This document shows, piece by piece, positions 35,429 to 44,519 of a DNA stretch of 45,640 nt (position 1 is its first letter; each line of letters begins with the position of its first letter). The notes under the pieces were generated by a model. That model was not told where the DNA came from. It did no database searches and saw only the letters and a program-made list of their open reading frames with translations. The position numbers and the translations under genes are program-made. Source of the DNA: Strigomonas culicis (taxonomy: Eukaryota; Euglenozoa; Kinetoplastea; Trypanosomatida; Trypanosomatidae); contig AUXH01000084.1 in assembly GCA_000482145.1 (NCBI GenBank), positions 1 through 45,640 on the forward strand, given 5' to 3'.

Positions 35429-35965
35429 TCAGTGGTGTAGCTGCTTGACGATCCAACTCAGACCCTCATCCAGACCCTCGCCTGTTTTGGCCGAGCAGCC
35501 CTGGATGTCCCAGCGGCGGTCGCGCAGCTCCACCAGGTTGAGCGCCTCGGACACCATCTCTGGGGTCAGGGCGCCAATCATGTCCTGCTTGTTCGCAAAG
35601 ACGAGCAGCGGAATGCCAGCTAGCTTCTCCTCCTCCAGACAGTGGGACAGGATCTCCTTCGCCTCCAGCAGCCGCCGCGGGTCCGCGGCATCGACGACAA
35701 AGATGGCCACATCGGCCTCGCCGTAGTACTGCCGCCAGTAGTGGCGCGCCGCCCGCTGCCCGCCCATGTCGCACACGTTCAGCTTCACACCGCCGGTGAT
35801 GAGGATCTTGATGTGGAAGCCCTGCGTCGGGCACACGGACATGTTGTCGTCGTCGCTCAGCTGCCTCAAAATGCTCGTCTTGCCGGAGCCATCAATGCCC
35901 AGCAGTAGGATCTCGCCGTGCTGCGTGTTGGGCCGGAACCGCATCACGTAGTCTAAGAATCCCAT
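35429..35965 (-). CDS. ARL3: ARL3-like small GTPase
   Basis: 178 residues, normal length for the ARF/ARL family. Motifs: P-loop GIDGSGKT (23-30), switch I PTQGF (46-50) followed by HIK, the ARL3 feature, switch II DMGGQ (66-70) and NKQD (125-128). ARL3-specific stretches include KLNV before switch II and the RDRRWDIQGCSAKTGEGLDEG end. ARL3 releases lipidated cargo (via UNC119/PDE6D) inside the cilium or flagellum. The usual Trp of WDxGGQ is Cys here. Trypanosomes have several ARL3 paralogues and I cannot say which this is. The AG at 35966-35967 touches the ATG; an alternative acceptor at 36002-36003 gives 36 nt of leader. Confidence 0.88.
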   Translation of the reverse strand: MGFLDYVMRFRPNTQHGEILLLGIDGSGKTSILRQLSDDDNMSVCPTQGFHIKILITGGVKLNVCDMGGQRAARHYWRQYYGEADVAIFVVDAADPRRLLEAKEILSHCLEEEKLAGIPLLVFANKQDMIGALTPEMVSEALNLVELRDRRWDIQGCSAKTGEGLDEGLSWIVKQLHH

Positions 35966-36000
35966 CTGTAGCCGAGGGGAGACAAGAAAAAAAAAAAAAA
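35966..36000 (-). promoter_or_regulatory. spliced-leader acceptor abutting the ARL3 start
   Basis: A run of 14 T then CTTGTCTCCCCTCGGCTACAG, with the AG at 35966-35967 directly adjoining the ATG, so only the spliced leader would form the 5' UTR. A competing AG lies at 36002-36003. Confidence 0.6.
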
Positions 36001-36883
36001 TCTAAAAAAAGAGAGCAAAAGGAAAGAAAGAACTACTAGAAGACGAGAATAAGGAAACACAGAAATGCCTAGTGGAGGTAGTGGAACAAAGACAGAAAGA
36101 CGCCAGTGTTTTCCAAAAGAGAAAGGAGAAGTAAAGAAATATTCCACTGTTGTATAAAAGGCGTGTGGCATTGTTCAACGCTTTCGCTTTGAACCCACGT
36201 CGCTCTGCAGCGACGCGGTGAGAATCTATACTCCGTAGTATGACAAACGCATAATACGAACAGGAAGCAGGGATGTTGATAAAAGAGCTCATCAGCAGAG
36301 TTGTTCATGCATCGTTTGTTCATTTCAGTCGTTTTGTTAGGTAATTGTGTGTTTTTTCATCATTCTATAGGTGCTCCAATGAACCCGTGCACATAAAGAG
36401 GCATTACTACAGTACGGGCAACGATAATAATGTCTTTAATAGTAAATGATTTTTTTTTAAAAAAAAAAGAGAGAGAGAGAGAAAAGAGCGAGGGAAGAGA
36501 GACAAATGAAGCGCAAGTAATAGCAAAAGAAAAAAATGTAGTGTGAAGAGTGTATGTTTTGTCTGTATGCACGTATGTGTGCTCCAGATCACCTATTTAC
36601 GGGAGAGTTGCTTTTCTTTTTTGGTTTACTAATGACAGTGCACTACTATTTACGCAATCATGCAGTTATTTAGATACTAAGAGCTGCACAACTAGCATTT
36701 TACGTCAGTGCAACACTTTTGATGATGCGCACACTCCTTTCATGTTATGCAAAGTGTACGAAGCAAGATGGAAAAAAAAAATGTAGGATTTAAGAAAAAC
36801 AAAAGTGGCAACAGTGCATAAGAACAAAGGCAAAACACAACACGAAATGCAAAACTCGTTCTTCGAGGTGCTGTTCTTAGCAT
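35966..36883. other. long intergenic spacer
   Basis: 918 bp, AT-rich with long homopolymers (for example T8A8 near 36450-36470). It contains the ARL3 acceptors and the 3' UTR of the HAD gene. A T-loop-like TGGGTTCAAA near 36188-36197 (minus strand) has no matching acceptor or anticodon stems, so I call no tRNA. Small ORFs here have no family resemblance. Confidence 0.5.
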
Positions 36884-37741
36884 TTAAAGGTTGAACAGCT
36901 CCCTCACCTTGCAGGCCACGCCTTCCTCCTCGTTGCTCTTGATGACCTCTGCGTGCGGCACCGCAGCCCGCAGGGCCGCGCCGGCATTCCCCATGATAAA
37001 CGGGTGGCCGACTGTCTGCAGCATCGTCTCGTCGTTCATGCCGTCGCCAAAGGCGACCGTTGCCTCCTTCACGTTCTTGATGCCCAGCGCCTCCGTCACG
37101 CGCAGCACCGCGTCGCCCTTGTGCGTGCACGGCGCGACGACGTCGATGATGGTGGGGATGGAATAGGTGAAGCGCGCGCGGCCGTCCATGTGCTCCGCGA
37201 GGTGCGCGTGGAGCGGGGCGAGGTCGTCCGGGTGGCCGAGGAACCAGATCTGCTGCACATGCGCGCAGTCGTCGAGCGTGAAGTCGCGCAGCCGCTCGCC
37301 GATGTTCTGGCACACAAAGGACGGGTCGAAGCCGGGCACAATCTCGGGCAGCTCCAGGTCCGCGATCCACTCCATGCCGCGGTAGAGGTTGGTCGCGAAC
37401 TTGTTGCGCGAGCCGATCCGCAGGCGGACGAGCTCGTGCACCAGCGCGGGGTCCAGGTTCTTCTCCTGCACCTGCTGCTGCTCGCCGTTGTAGATGCAGG
37501 AGCCGTTACACGTGATGAAGAAGTCGGGCTTTAGCCCACTCTTCGCGAATTTGGGATGCGCGTCCGCGAAGGGACGGCCGGTGGCGACCACCAGCTTCAC
37601 GTCGCGCTCCGTGTGCATCCGCTGCAGCGTCTCAGCCGTGAGCGGACTGATTTTGCTCTGCTCGTCGAGCACCGTCCCATCCATGTCGGTGAACACAACT
37701 TTGATCTTCGATGCGTCAGCGCCAGCGATAGGAGAGGCCAT
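36884..37741 (-). CDS. HAD-superfamily Cof-type phosphatase
   Basis: 285 residues. All four HAD motifs are present: the nucleophile DMDGT (Asp19, Asp21), ATGRP (motif II), THKGDAVLR with the motif III Lys, and GDGMNDETML (motif IV). A C2-type cap lies between motifs II and III, as in Cof/YbiV-type sugar-phosphate and flavin-nucleotide phosphatases. The protein lacks a visible targeting signal; its substrate cannot be told from sequence. The first ATG is at 37741; upstream in-frame sequence begins only with TTG. The nearest AG beyond the leader tract is at 37862-37863, giving about 120 nt of 5' UTR. Confidence 0.9.
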   Translation of the reverse strand: MASPIAGADASKIKVVFTDMDGTVLDEQSKISPLTAETLQRMHTERDVKLVVATGRPFADAHPKFAKSGLKPDFFITCNGSCIYNGEQQQVQEKNLDPALVHELVRLRIGSRNKFATNLYRGMEWIADLELPEIVPGFDPSFVCQNIGERLRDFTLDDCAHVQQIWFLGHPDDLAPLHAHLAEHMDGRARFTYSIPTIIDVVAPCTHKGDAVLRVTEALGIKNVKEATVAFGDGMNDETMLQTVGHPFIMGNAGAALRAAVPHAEVIKSNEEEGVACKVRELFNL

Positions 37742-38110
37742 GATGCCGCAGCGAGTGAAAAAAAGGGGGGACCACAACAAACAAAGTAAAAAGGGCGTGA
37801 AAAGTGTCAGTAGTAGAACCAACACGTACAACGGGAAGAAGAAAGGAACTACTAGTCAAAGCTGAAGCAACGAGGTAAAGCGATAGGGGAGAGAAATCCA
37901 CATTACCATAAAATACAGCACAGAAGGGAGAGCTGCGCAGAGGTTCCATAAGTCATAAACAAACAAAAGAAAACAAAGACAAAAAAAAAGGGAAGATATA
38001 TTGTTCGGCTCTCAGTACATGTAAGCCAGCAGCTTTAACAATAATAACAATAAAAGAAATGATTAGAATTACAGAAGGTTAGTTATCGTTTCGCTACATC
38101 GTGTCCATCC
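37742..38110. other. intergenic spacer
   Basis: Holds the HAD leader, unusually free of AG between 37742 and about 37850 on the minus strand, and the AT-rich RABL6-like 3' UTR. Confidence 0.5.
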
Positions 38111-39772
38111 CTACTTCCTTCCCCCTCCAGAATGGGCGCGTGTCGCTTTGTTCGTCGTCCTATGTCGGTGCTTCTGTGCCGCATCCTGTTGCCCGGCCAC
38201 CTCCACCTGCACCTCCGTGGGTTTGCCCAGAGACTGCTTCATGGCACTCACCATCGCATCCACGTTGATGTCGACCTGCTCCGCCGGTGCACTGGTGGCC
38301 TTCGCTTTCTCTAGCAACGACGGCAACTGACTGCGGTTGCGGCTGGTGGTTTTGACCGACACCAACGGCGCCAAGGTGAGGCGCGCTGCCGACTTGTGGT
38401 CCGTCACCGCCGGGGCGGTCTCTGGATCGTCTTCGTCGCCAGGGGCGTCCACGTCATCCAGAAAGTCCAGCACCGACGTATCGTCGACCGTCACACCGGC
38501 GGTGAGCTCTGCCGGAAATGAAGGAACGGCGGCCGCAGCAGGCGGCGGTGGCGGTGCGGCGTTAACCGGCGCTGCTCGCGCTGACCTCGTCTCATCCGAC
38601 GAGAGCGACGCTGCCGCACGCGGGGCCTCCGCGTGCGCCTCCTCGTCCTCCTCCACCTCGGTCTCGACTTCTCCGTCCTCCTCGCCGCTGTCGTCGAAGA
38701 AGCCGTGTTCGATTTCGTTGAGGTCCACCGTCCGCTCCCGCTCCGCGACCGCCGGGTGGTTGGTCAGCTTCAGCTCACTCGCCGGCAGCGGCGCCGGGCG
38801 CGACGGGGCGCGGCGCACACGCTGCGTCTCGGCCGCAGGCGACAGGGGCGCTGCGTCCAGAGCGCTCGCAGGGGCAGCAGCGGCGGGCGCGGCCGCCCGC
38901 TCGTGGAGCCACCCGAGCTGGCTGTAGCGCTGCTGCAGCTCCGCCTCGTGCATGGCGATCTGCAGCAGCTGGTTCGGCGTGTCCAGGCAGCGCAGGAAGT
39001 CGTTCATGCCCTCGCCCGTCCGCGCGCTGATCGCCAGCGAGGCGACACCGACGGAGGCGTGCGCCGGCGCCGGGCCGTCCGGCAGCAGGCGGTGCACAAA
39101 CGGCGACACGGTGCGCCTCATTTCTCCGCACGCCGCGCGCACGTCGGCCAGCGACACCTTCTGCTGCTCGGCGGGCGCATCCATGAAGTTGAGCGCGACC
39201 AGGATGCAGACGGACGGCGGCACCTCGGCGGCGTGCTGGCAGACATACGCGAAGGTCTCGGGCCGCGTGCAGTCGACGAGGAAGATCGCCATGTGGCAGT
39301 TGCGATAGACGTCCATGCTCTGCGCGTCCGCGACGCAGCTGTTCAGCACGTTGATCATCTCCTGGCGCATGAGGGCGCTGTCCTTGGAGGACTGCAGGTG
39401 CGGCGGCAGACGCAGCGCCGCATCGCCACGCCCCTCGTCGACGATGTCCCAGACGTCCACCTTCGTTCCCTCCTGCGGCGCGCAGTTGCTGCCCCGGATG
39501 CGGAGGATGCCGGTCGTCACCTCCGTCGAGGGCACGTAGCTCTCTGTCAGAGGGTAGCCGCACAGACGAGAGAGAACCGTAGTCTTTCCGACGCCAGGCA
39601 TCCCACGCAGCACTACCTTCATGTTGTACGTTATTCCTTTTTGAAGCTCCGCCTTTGTCTGCGCTGAGAGCATACGGACCTTGCTGCCGCTCGCCGACAG
39701 CGATGCCGATGGTAGCTCCGGTGCGGCCTCCTTCGCGCCCACCAGGGTCATGAGCTGGTCAAAGAAGGACAT
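38111..39772 (-). CDS. RABL6: RABL6 (Parf)-like large GTPase
   Basis: 553 residues. The N-terminal Ras-like domain matches RABL6: GITYNMKVVLRGMPGVGKTT (P-loop 57-64), ESYVPSTEV in the switch I position, VWDIVDEG in place of the usual DTAGQ (a family trait), MDVYRNCHMAIFLVDCT, and NFMD in the G4 position. The following 270 residues are disordered with acidic (EEDGEVETEVEEDEE) and Pro/Ala blocks, and a conserved-looking short helix, NVDAMVSAMKQSLGK, near the end, an architecture like human RABL6. The cellular role in protists is not established. The start at 39772 follows a CA-rich leader of about 59 nt from the AG at 39832-39833. Confidence 0.82.
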   Translation of the reverse strand: MSFFDQLMTLVGAKEAAPELPSASLSASGSKVRMLSAQTKAELQKGITYNMKVVLRGMPGVGKTTVLSRLCGYPLTESYVPSTEVTTGILRIRGSNCAPQEGTKVDVWDIVDEGRGDAALRLPPHLQSSKDSALMRQEMINVLNSCVADAQSMDVYRNCHMAIFLVDCTRPETFAYVCQHAAEVPPSVCILVALNFMDAPAEQQKVSLADVRAACGEMRRTVSPFVHRLLPDGPAPAHASVGVASLAISARTGEGMNDFLRCLDTPNQLLQIAMHEAELQQRYSQLGWLHERAAAPAAAAPASALDAAPLSPAAETQRVRRAPSRPAPLPASELKLTNHPAVAERERTVDLNEIEHGFFDDSGEEDGEVETEVEEDEEAHAEAPRAAASLSSDETRSARAAPVNAAPPPPPAAAAVPSFPAELTAGVTVDDTSVLDFLDDVDAPGDEDDPETAPAVTDHKSAARLTLAPLVSVKTTSRNRSQLPSLLEKAKATSAPAEQVDINVDAMVSAMKQSLGKPTEVQVEVAGQQDAAQKHRHRTTNKATRAHSGGGRK

Positions 39773-40693
39773 GAAGTCCCTCTTTCTATGGGTTGCTCTT
39801 TGTGTGTGTGTATGTCTGTGTGTAAGCACTTCTTGGGGAGGAAATAGTCAGCGAAACGACAATTGTACGGATCAATAGTTACTGTATATAGGAGTTCCCC
39901 TTTGGATTTCATTGTTCAGTAAGCAGTGAAGAAGGGAGAAGACATACGGTTGACGCAAAGCAAATTAACAATGACAAAAAGGAAAGAAAAAACAGTAGTG
40001 TATTCACTTTTTGGTGTTCATACAAATTGATAGATTGGCCATAACCATCGTGTGTGTATATACAAACCTTGCTGTATGTGTTGATATAAGGATCAAATTC
40101 TATTTACGGAAAACTGCAAAGTTGTCTTTATGAATGATTTGCGTACGGTATGTACTCTGTATGGATATACAGGTTTGTTTATGTAACTGCGATTATCGCT
40201 GACATGCTTTCTCAAACTTACACACCCTTTTTCTTTTCTCACTTAATCGCCATCATTATTATGAAATGCCCAGGAGGCAACTGCAAGTACATGCAATGTG
40301 TGCAATTAGAAGAAGAGATGACACCGCAACAGTGTGGGTCATTTCCTCGCGTAATTCTTTAAGCCTCATTAAGAATAAAGCTGCAAAAAAAAAAAGAGTA
40401 GAGAAACTAGTTATCATGTCATCCTGTTTGAATACGGCTCCTCGACAGAGAACGGTGAGGGGGGACAAAGCAGACCGAAAGGGCTAAACAGTGAAAAAAC
40501 AGAACGCGAATAACTGCAATGATGAATGAATTGTACACAAGTGGGGGGGAGGACTCCTAGTGTGGATAGTGCGTGACCGGAGATCAGAACAATCACAACA
40601 GACACGCTGGAGAGAAGAAGGCCAAGAGAGAGCAAAGAAAAAAAAAACAGGATAGAAACATGTATGTGTGCATAGTCAAGCAAACTGAATTCA
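39773..40693. other. long intergenic spacer
   Basis: 921 bp with the RABL6-like leader (CA microsatellite about 39799-39824) and the 3' UTR of the RAB23-like gene. Two plus-strand frames of about 70 codons (40150-40487) look spurious. No tRNA is seen. Confidence 0.5.
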
Positions 40694-41623
40694 CTACGCA
40701 ATAGAGCATTTCATTTTCTTCTTTTTCTTCTTCTTATCCAGGGCGTCTGCCTCCCTCAAATTCACGGTGGTCGGCTTTGTCTTTACATGGATGTGGTGCC
40801 GCTTATGTTCGTCTAAAGGCGCGCTCGGCTTCGCTGGTGGCTGCCCCGCAGCAGCCGCTGTGCCGCTGCTGGACGGGCCCGCGCCGCCGTCCGCCGTCCG
40901 CCCGACCGGCGGGGCCCTCTGCGGCGCGCTGTTGGCTGCGTCACCGCCGTCTCTGCGGTCCGGCGCCTCGTCGTGGACGTCGCCGCATGGCTCCACGCTC
41001 TCCTCGTGCGTCACCGCGGACGTCTCGGCTGCAGCGGTGCCCGCGCCCCGCCCGCCGGCGCCCGCCACCGTGGACGGGGTGGACTTGCCGCTCTGCGGCT
41101 GGCCGGCCTCCACGCACTGCTGCGCGGTGAACTCGAACATCTGCGTCACGTTGAAGTCATCCTTCGTGGACACGCGGAAGAGCGGCACCGCGAGCTGGGC
41201 CGCGAGCTCCTCTGCCTCTTCGTTCGTCGTGACCGCCTCGTGCGCGAGGTCCATCTTGGTCTGGCACATCACCATCGTGATGGGGCCGCAGACGGACTCC
41301 ACCTTCTCCTTCCACCCGCGCAGGTGCTCGAAGCTATCGCGGTCCACGGTGCTGAAGGCAAGCACCGCCGCCCCGGCGCCGCGGTAGTAGGCCTGCGTCA
41401 GCGAGTTGAACACCTCCTGGCCGGACGTGTCCCACAGCATGAGCTGCACCGTCGTGTTGGTGGAGCGTAGGAAGACATCCTTCTCCATGTACTCCGCACC
41501 GATGGTCTTTTTATACTGCTCCAGAAAGTCCCCGCGCACGAAGCGGCGAAGCATACACGTCTTGCCCACGTTGCCATCGCCCACCACAATTACCTTGATG
41601 CTCTCTGCGACTGTATCTAGCAT
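40694..41623 (-). CDS. RAB23: RAB23-like small GTPase with long C-terminal extension
   Basis: 309 residues. The GTPase domain (1-165) matches RAB23: KVIVVGDGNVGKTCML (P-loop 15-22), YKKTIGAEYMEKD, LMLWDTSGQE (65-70, Gln69 present), AYYRGAGAAVLAFSTVDRDS, and a RAB23-like NEEAEELAAQL. The G4 motif reads TKMD (122-125) instead of NKxD. A disordered Ala/Gly/Pro-rich extension and a Lys-rich stretch (297-303) end in CSIA, a CAAX-type prenylation box, as in RAB23. RAB23 acts in ciliary trafficking. The likely acceptor is at 41666-41667, but another strong tract and AG sit at 42054-42055. Confidence 0.87.
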   Translation of the reverse strand: MLDTVAESIKVIVVGDGNVGKTCMLRRFVRGDFLEQYKKTIGAEYMEKDVFLRSTNTTVQLMLWDTSGQEVFNSLTQAYYRGAGAAVLAFSTVDRDSFEHLRGWKEKVESVCGPITMVMCQTKMDLAHEAVTTNEEAEELAAQLAVPLFRVSTKDDFNVTQMFEFTAQQCVEAGQPQSGKSTPSTVAGAGGRGAGTAAAETSAVTHEESVEPCGDVHDEAPDRRDGGDAANSAPQRAPPVGRTADGGAGPSSSGTAAAAGQPPAKPSAPLDEHKRHHIHVKTKPTTVNLREADALDKKKKKKKMKCSIA

Positions 41624-42509
41624 TTATGTATATATGTGTATATAGGTTTGTGTGTGCGTGGGTGGCTAATTAGAAAACAGATGTCAATAATGTTAATGAG
41701 ACAGCGTTTTTATTGTTATTACCACTTTGATAGTGGTCGATTATAATTGCAATAACAAAAAAAAGAAGCAAAAATAAAGCAACTAAAAAGAGAAATGCGT
41801 ACTGTGAGTAGATGGTCGGAAATTACAGCTCGATCGCTACTACTAGAAGTAAAAAATATATAGAGAGAAGAGAAAAATGCTTTGGGGGGATCTTGTTTCT
41901 CTTCCCCTCTTCTACGTTGTAAAAACTAAAATAGTACTTTTAAAAAAAATGGTGTCACTAAGTGAGTAGAATTGCTTACAGACGAGGAAAGAAGGGTATG
42001 CTATGAAGGAAGCGCACAAAGAGAAGCACGCGCACACGCATGAGAGTACAATACTAGAGAAAACAAGAAAAGGGCATCATCTGGATCGATAAAACTTGGT
42101 GTAAGCACCAGTTTGATGTAAAAAAGTATATACGAACGAATAATAATAGTGTAAAACAATAATTGTAATACATATACGTATTTTTTTTTTTGCGGTTGGA
42201 GAATACAGTGAGTGTAAAAAAAAAAAAAAACTGACGGTATACAAAGAGAAATACAGGCATCCGTAAAAAAAAAAGAAGCATTTTCTTCCGCACGGTCAAA
42301 TAAATGGGATGCGTTGGGAACTCTAGTATTACACCATCATTGAATAGAGTCAAAGGATGCAGTCAAGACAACCTTTAACGGGAACAATAGAGAACTGAAC
42401 TCACAAAGCCGGAGAAACGAACAACAAAGCGAACGATAAAAGAGACCTAGCGTGCCAATCAGCACGTCACGAAAGCAGCCCAATGGAGGGTGGCATCGTG
42501 TCGCCGGTG
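41624..42509. other. long intergenic spacer
   Basis: 886 bp, AT-rich, with homopolymers near 42180 and 42218 and two acceptor-like sites (41666-41667, 42054-42055). The only ATG-started frame just downstream of 42054 is 21 codons. No RNA gene is recognised. Confidence 0.5.
42054..42076 (-). promoter_or_regulatory. additional acceptor-like site in the DnaJ-RAB23 spacer
   Basis: Minus-strand CCCTTTTCTTGTTTTCTCTAG with the AG at 42054-42055, 430 nt upstream of the RAB23 ATG. It could be an alternative acceptor for RAB23 or mark a small unannotated transcript. Confidence 0.45.
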
Positions 42510-43529
42510 CTAAAATGTGCATTGCTCAATCAGCCGCTTGGTCTCCTCGGACAGCTTCTCCGGCATCTCCACCTCGACGGTGACGTACAGGTCGCCACGG
42601 CGGTTGAGCTTGCGGTCGGGCATGCCCTTGCCGCTCACGCGCAGCTTGCGGCCGTTCTTGGTCACGCCGGTGAGCGGCAGCGAGATGGACTCGCCGTCCA
42701 CGCCTAAGACCGACACGGTCGTGCCCAGCAGTGCCTGCTTGAGGTTGATCTTCACCGTCGTGCTGAGGTCGCTGTCGTGCCTCTTGAAGCGCGGGTGCGG
42801 CTTCTCGTCTACGATGAACACCATGTCGGCCAGCACGTTGGGTGGGTAGCCGTCCATGGTGCCGCCCTCGCGCTCAAAACGGATCTTGGTGCCCTTCTTG
42901 TACCCCGGCTGCACCTTCACCTCGAAGAGTTTCTTCTCCGGCCCGGTGGGCATGATGCGCTGCACGTTGAACTTCTTGGTGCAGCCCGCGTAGATCTCCT
43001 CCAGCGTGCACGCGAAGGTGTACTCCATCGGCGGCACCTCGTAGTTCGGCGAGGTCTGCGGCGTGCCGAAGCCGGACGAGAACCCCTGCGGGCCCCCGAA
43101 GCCGCGGAACACGCGGTGCAGCCCCGGGCCGCCCCCGCCGAAGGCCTCGCCGCCGGCGAACGGGTCCGACGAGCCGAAGAAACGCTCGAACACGTGGAAG
43201 GCGTCGTTGTTCGAGAAGTGGTACGTCGCGCCGCCGGCGCCGCCCGGGAAGCCCTGGGCGAAGTGCATGCCCGCGCCGCCGGGGCCGCCCTCGGGGACGC
43301 CGCCCTTGAGCCCCTCCTCGCCGTACGTGTCGTAGATCTTCCGCTTCTTCTCGTCGCTGAGCACGTCGTAGGCCTCGCTCACCTCCTTGAACTTGCGCTC
43401 CGCCTCCTCGCGGTTGTCCGTGTTCTTGTCCGGGTGGTACTTGAGCGCCAGCTGATGGTACGCCTTCTTAATCTCGGACGCCGTGGCCTTCTTGCCCACG
43501 CCTAGCACCTTGTAGTAGTCCACACCCAT
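42510..43529 (-). CDS. class II DnaJ (DNAJB1/B4/Sis1-type) co-chaperone
   Basis: 339 residues. The J domain (1-70) has the HPD triad (32-34) in YHPDKN. A Gly/Phe-rich region (about 75-150) follows, then two client-binding CTDs: [20 protein letters not shown] with [13 protein letters not shown], and [20 protein letters not shown]. There is no zinc-finger insert, so it is class II. It stimulates HSP70 ATPase and passes clients to it in the cytosol. The C-terminal dimerisation segment ([13 protein letters not shown]) is present and the EEVD-binding CTD1 looks intact. The acceptor AG at 43597-43598 gives a 67-nt leader. The hexose transporter lies upstream. Confidence 0.95.
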   Translation of the reverse strand: MGVDYYKVLGVGKKATASEIKKAYHQLALKYHPDKNTDNREEAERKFKEVSEAYDVLSDEKKRKIYDTYGEEGLKGGVPEGGPGGAGMHFAQGFPGGAGGATYHFSNNDAFHVFERFFGSSDPFAGGEAFGGGGPGLHRVFRGFGGPQGFSSGFGTPQTSPNYEVPPMEYTFACTLEEIYAGCTKKFNVQRIMPTGPEKKLFEVKVQPGYKKGTKIRFEREGGTMDGYPPNVLADMVFIVDEKPHPRFKRHDSDLSTTVKINLKQALLGTTVSVLGVDGESISLPLTGVTKNGRKLRVSGKGMPDRKLNRRGDLYVTVEVEMPEKLSEETKRLIEQCTF

Positions 43530-44519
43530 GTTGGTCGTGTAGGCGAGTTTGTGAGAACGGTAGTAGTATTGGATAAGATGGAAGTGAATGCTCAGACTTG
43601 CAAAGCAATAAGAAAACCATAAAATAAAAATTTGAAGCCAGTTAAACAGAGAATAGAGTGAAGAAGAAGGAAAAATATCGATACAAGAGCTACTATGGAC
43701 ATGCACCATCCCTACTGTAAAAGGGGAAGGAAAGATGTAAATCCATCCCATAAGCAACGCCACTGTGGGCTCTGTGGTGTACTTCCAAGCTGTGTATAAA
43801 GGAAAAACAACGGAAAAATGAGAACATACAAAGAAAAAAACTCTGTTTTCTAAAAGAAAGGAAAAAATCTTAAAGTCTTTTGTAGATTTCACTGAAGAGA
43901 GAAAAAACGAATTCTTGAAGTTTTGTTTTCTACCACTAGGCGCAAGTTTATTCTATTTCTATTCTTCCTCACTGTTTTAAACAGTACACGTGTGTAAAAG
44001 GGGAAAAAAAGAAATCGATAAGGAAAGTGTTTGATATAGACTAAAACAGTGAAGCAAACAAAAAAAAAAAAACAAGACAACTCTTCAAAACTTGAAAACT
44101 ATAGATCAGTTATCAACTGTTAATCAAAGCTGCGCAAAGAAGCAATACTGCAACGGATATTGCTTGTTTACAGGAAAAGAACAGTATAAACGTATTTATC
44201 AACGAAAAAAAAAACGCGTGAGTTTTTTCTTTTTTTTTTTTCAATCAGTGAGTATCTCACGATTACCCTTCATGTTTACAACAGTTTTTTTTTTGTTCGT
44301 TTTAACGATGTACAGTGCACCATAGGAACTATCAAATTCATTTAAAAAAAATGCAACAGTTTTTTTTTCTTTCTCTTTCTGTTTGTTTCTTTTTGTTTAC
44401 TATATTTTGGTGTTCTTCCTTTTGATTGTGTATATACTTACTATGTTTTTATTTAAATACATATGTCTGTAGACACTCTTTTTTATATGTATAATTTTGC
44501 TTTGGATGACACGTTCCTA
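43530..44519. other. long intergenic spacer, hexose transporter 3' UTR
   Basis: 990 bp. Most is probably the long 3' UTR of the transporter; hexose-transporter 3' UTRs of kinetoplastids are known sites of mRNA regulation. It is AT-rich with many T/A runs (for example 44060-44071, 44228-44240, 44288-44296). A plus-strand frame of 77 codons (44092-44325) is judged spurious. Confidence 0.5.
43597..43615 (-). promoter_or_regulatory. spliced-leader acceptor for DnaJ
   Basis: Minus-strand TTTTCTTATTGCTTTGCAAG with the AG at 43597-43598, 67 nt before the ATG at 43529. Confidence 0.6.

Noticed and set aside
36170..36260. Possible tRNA on the minus strand (T-loop-like GGTTCAAA)
   Set aside because: The flanking bases cannot form the T stem or acceptor stem, and no D arm or anticodon stem fits.
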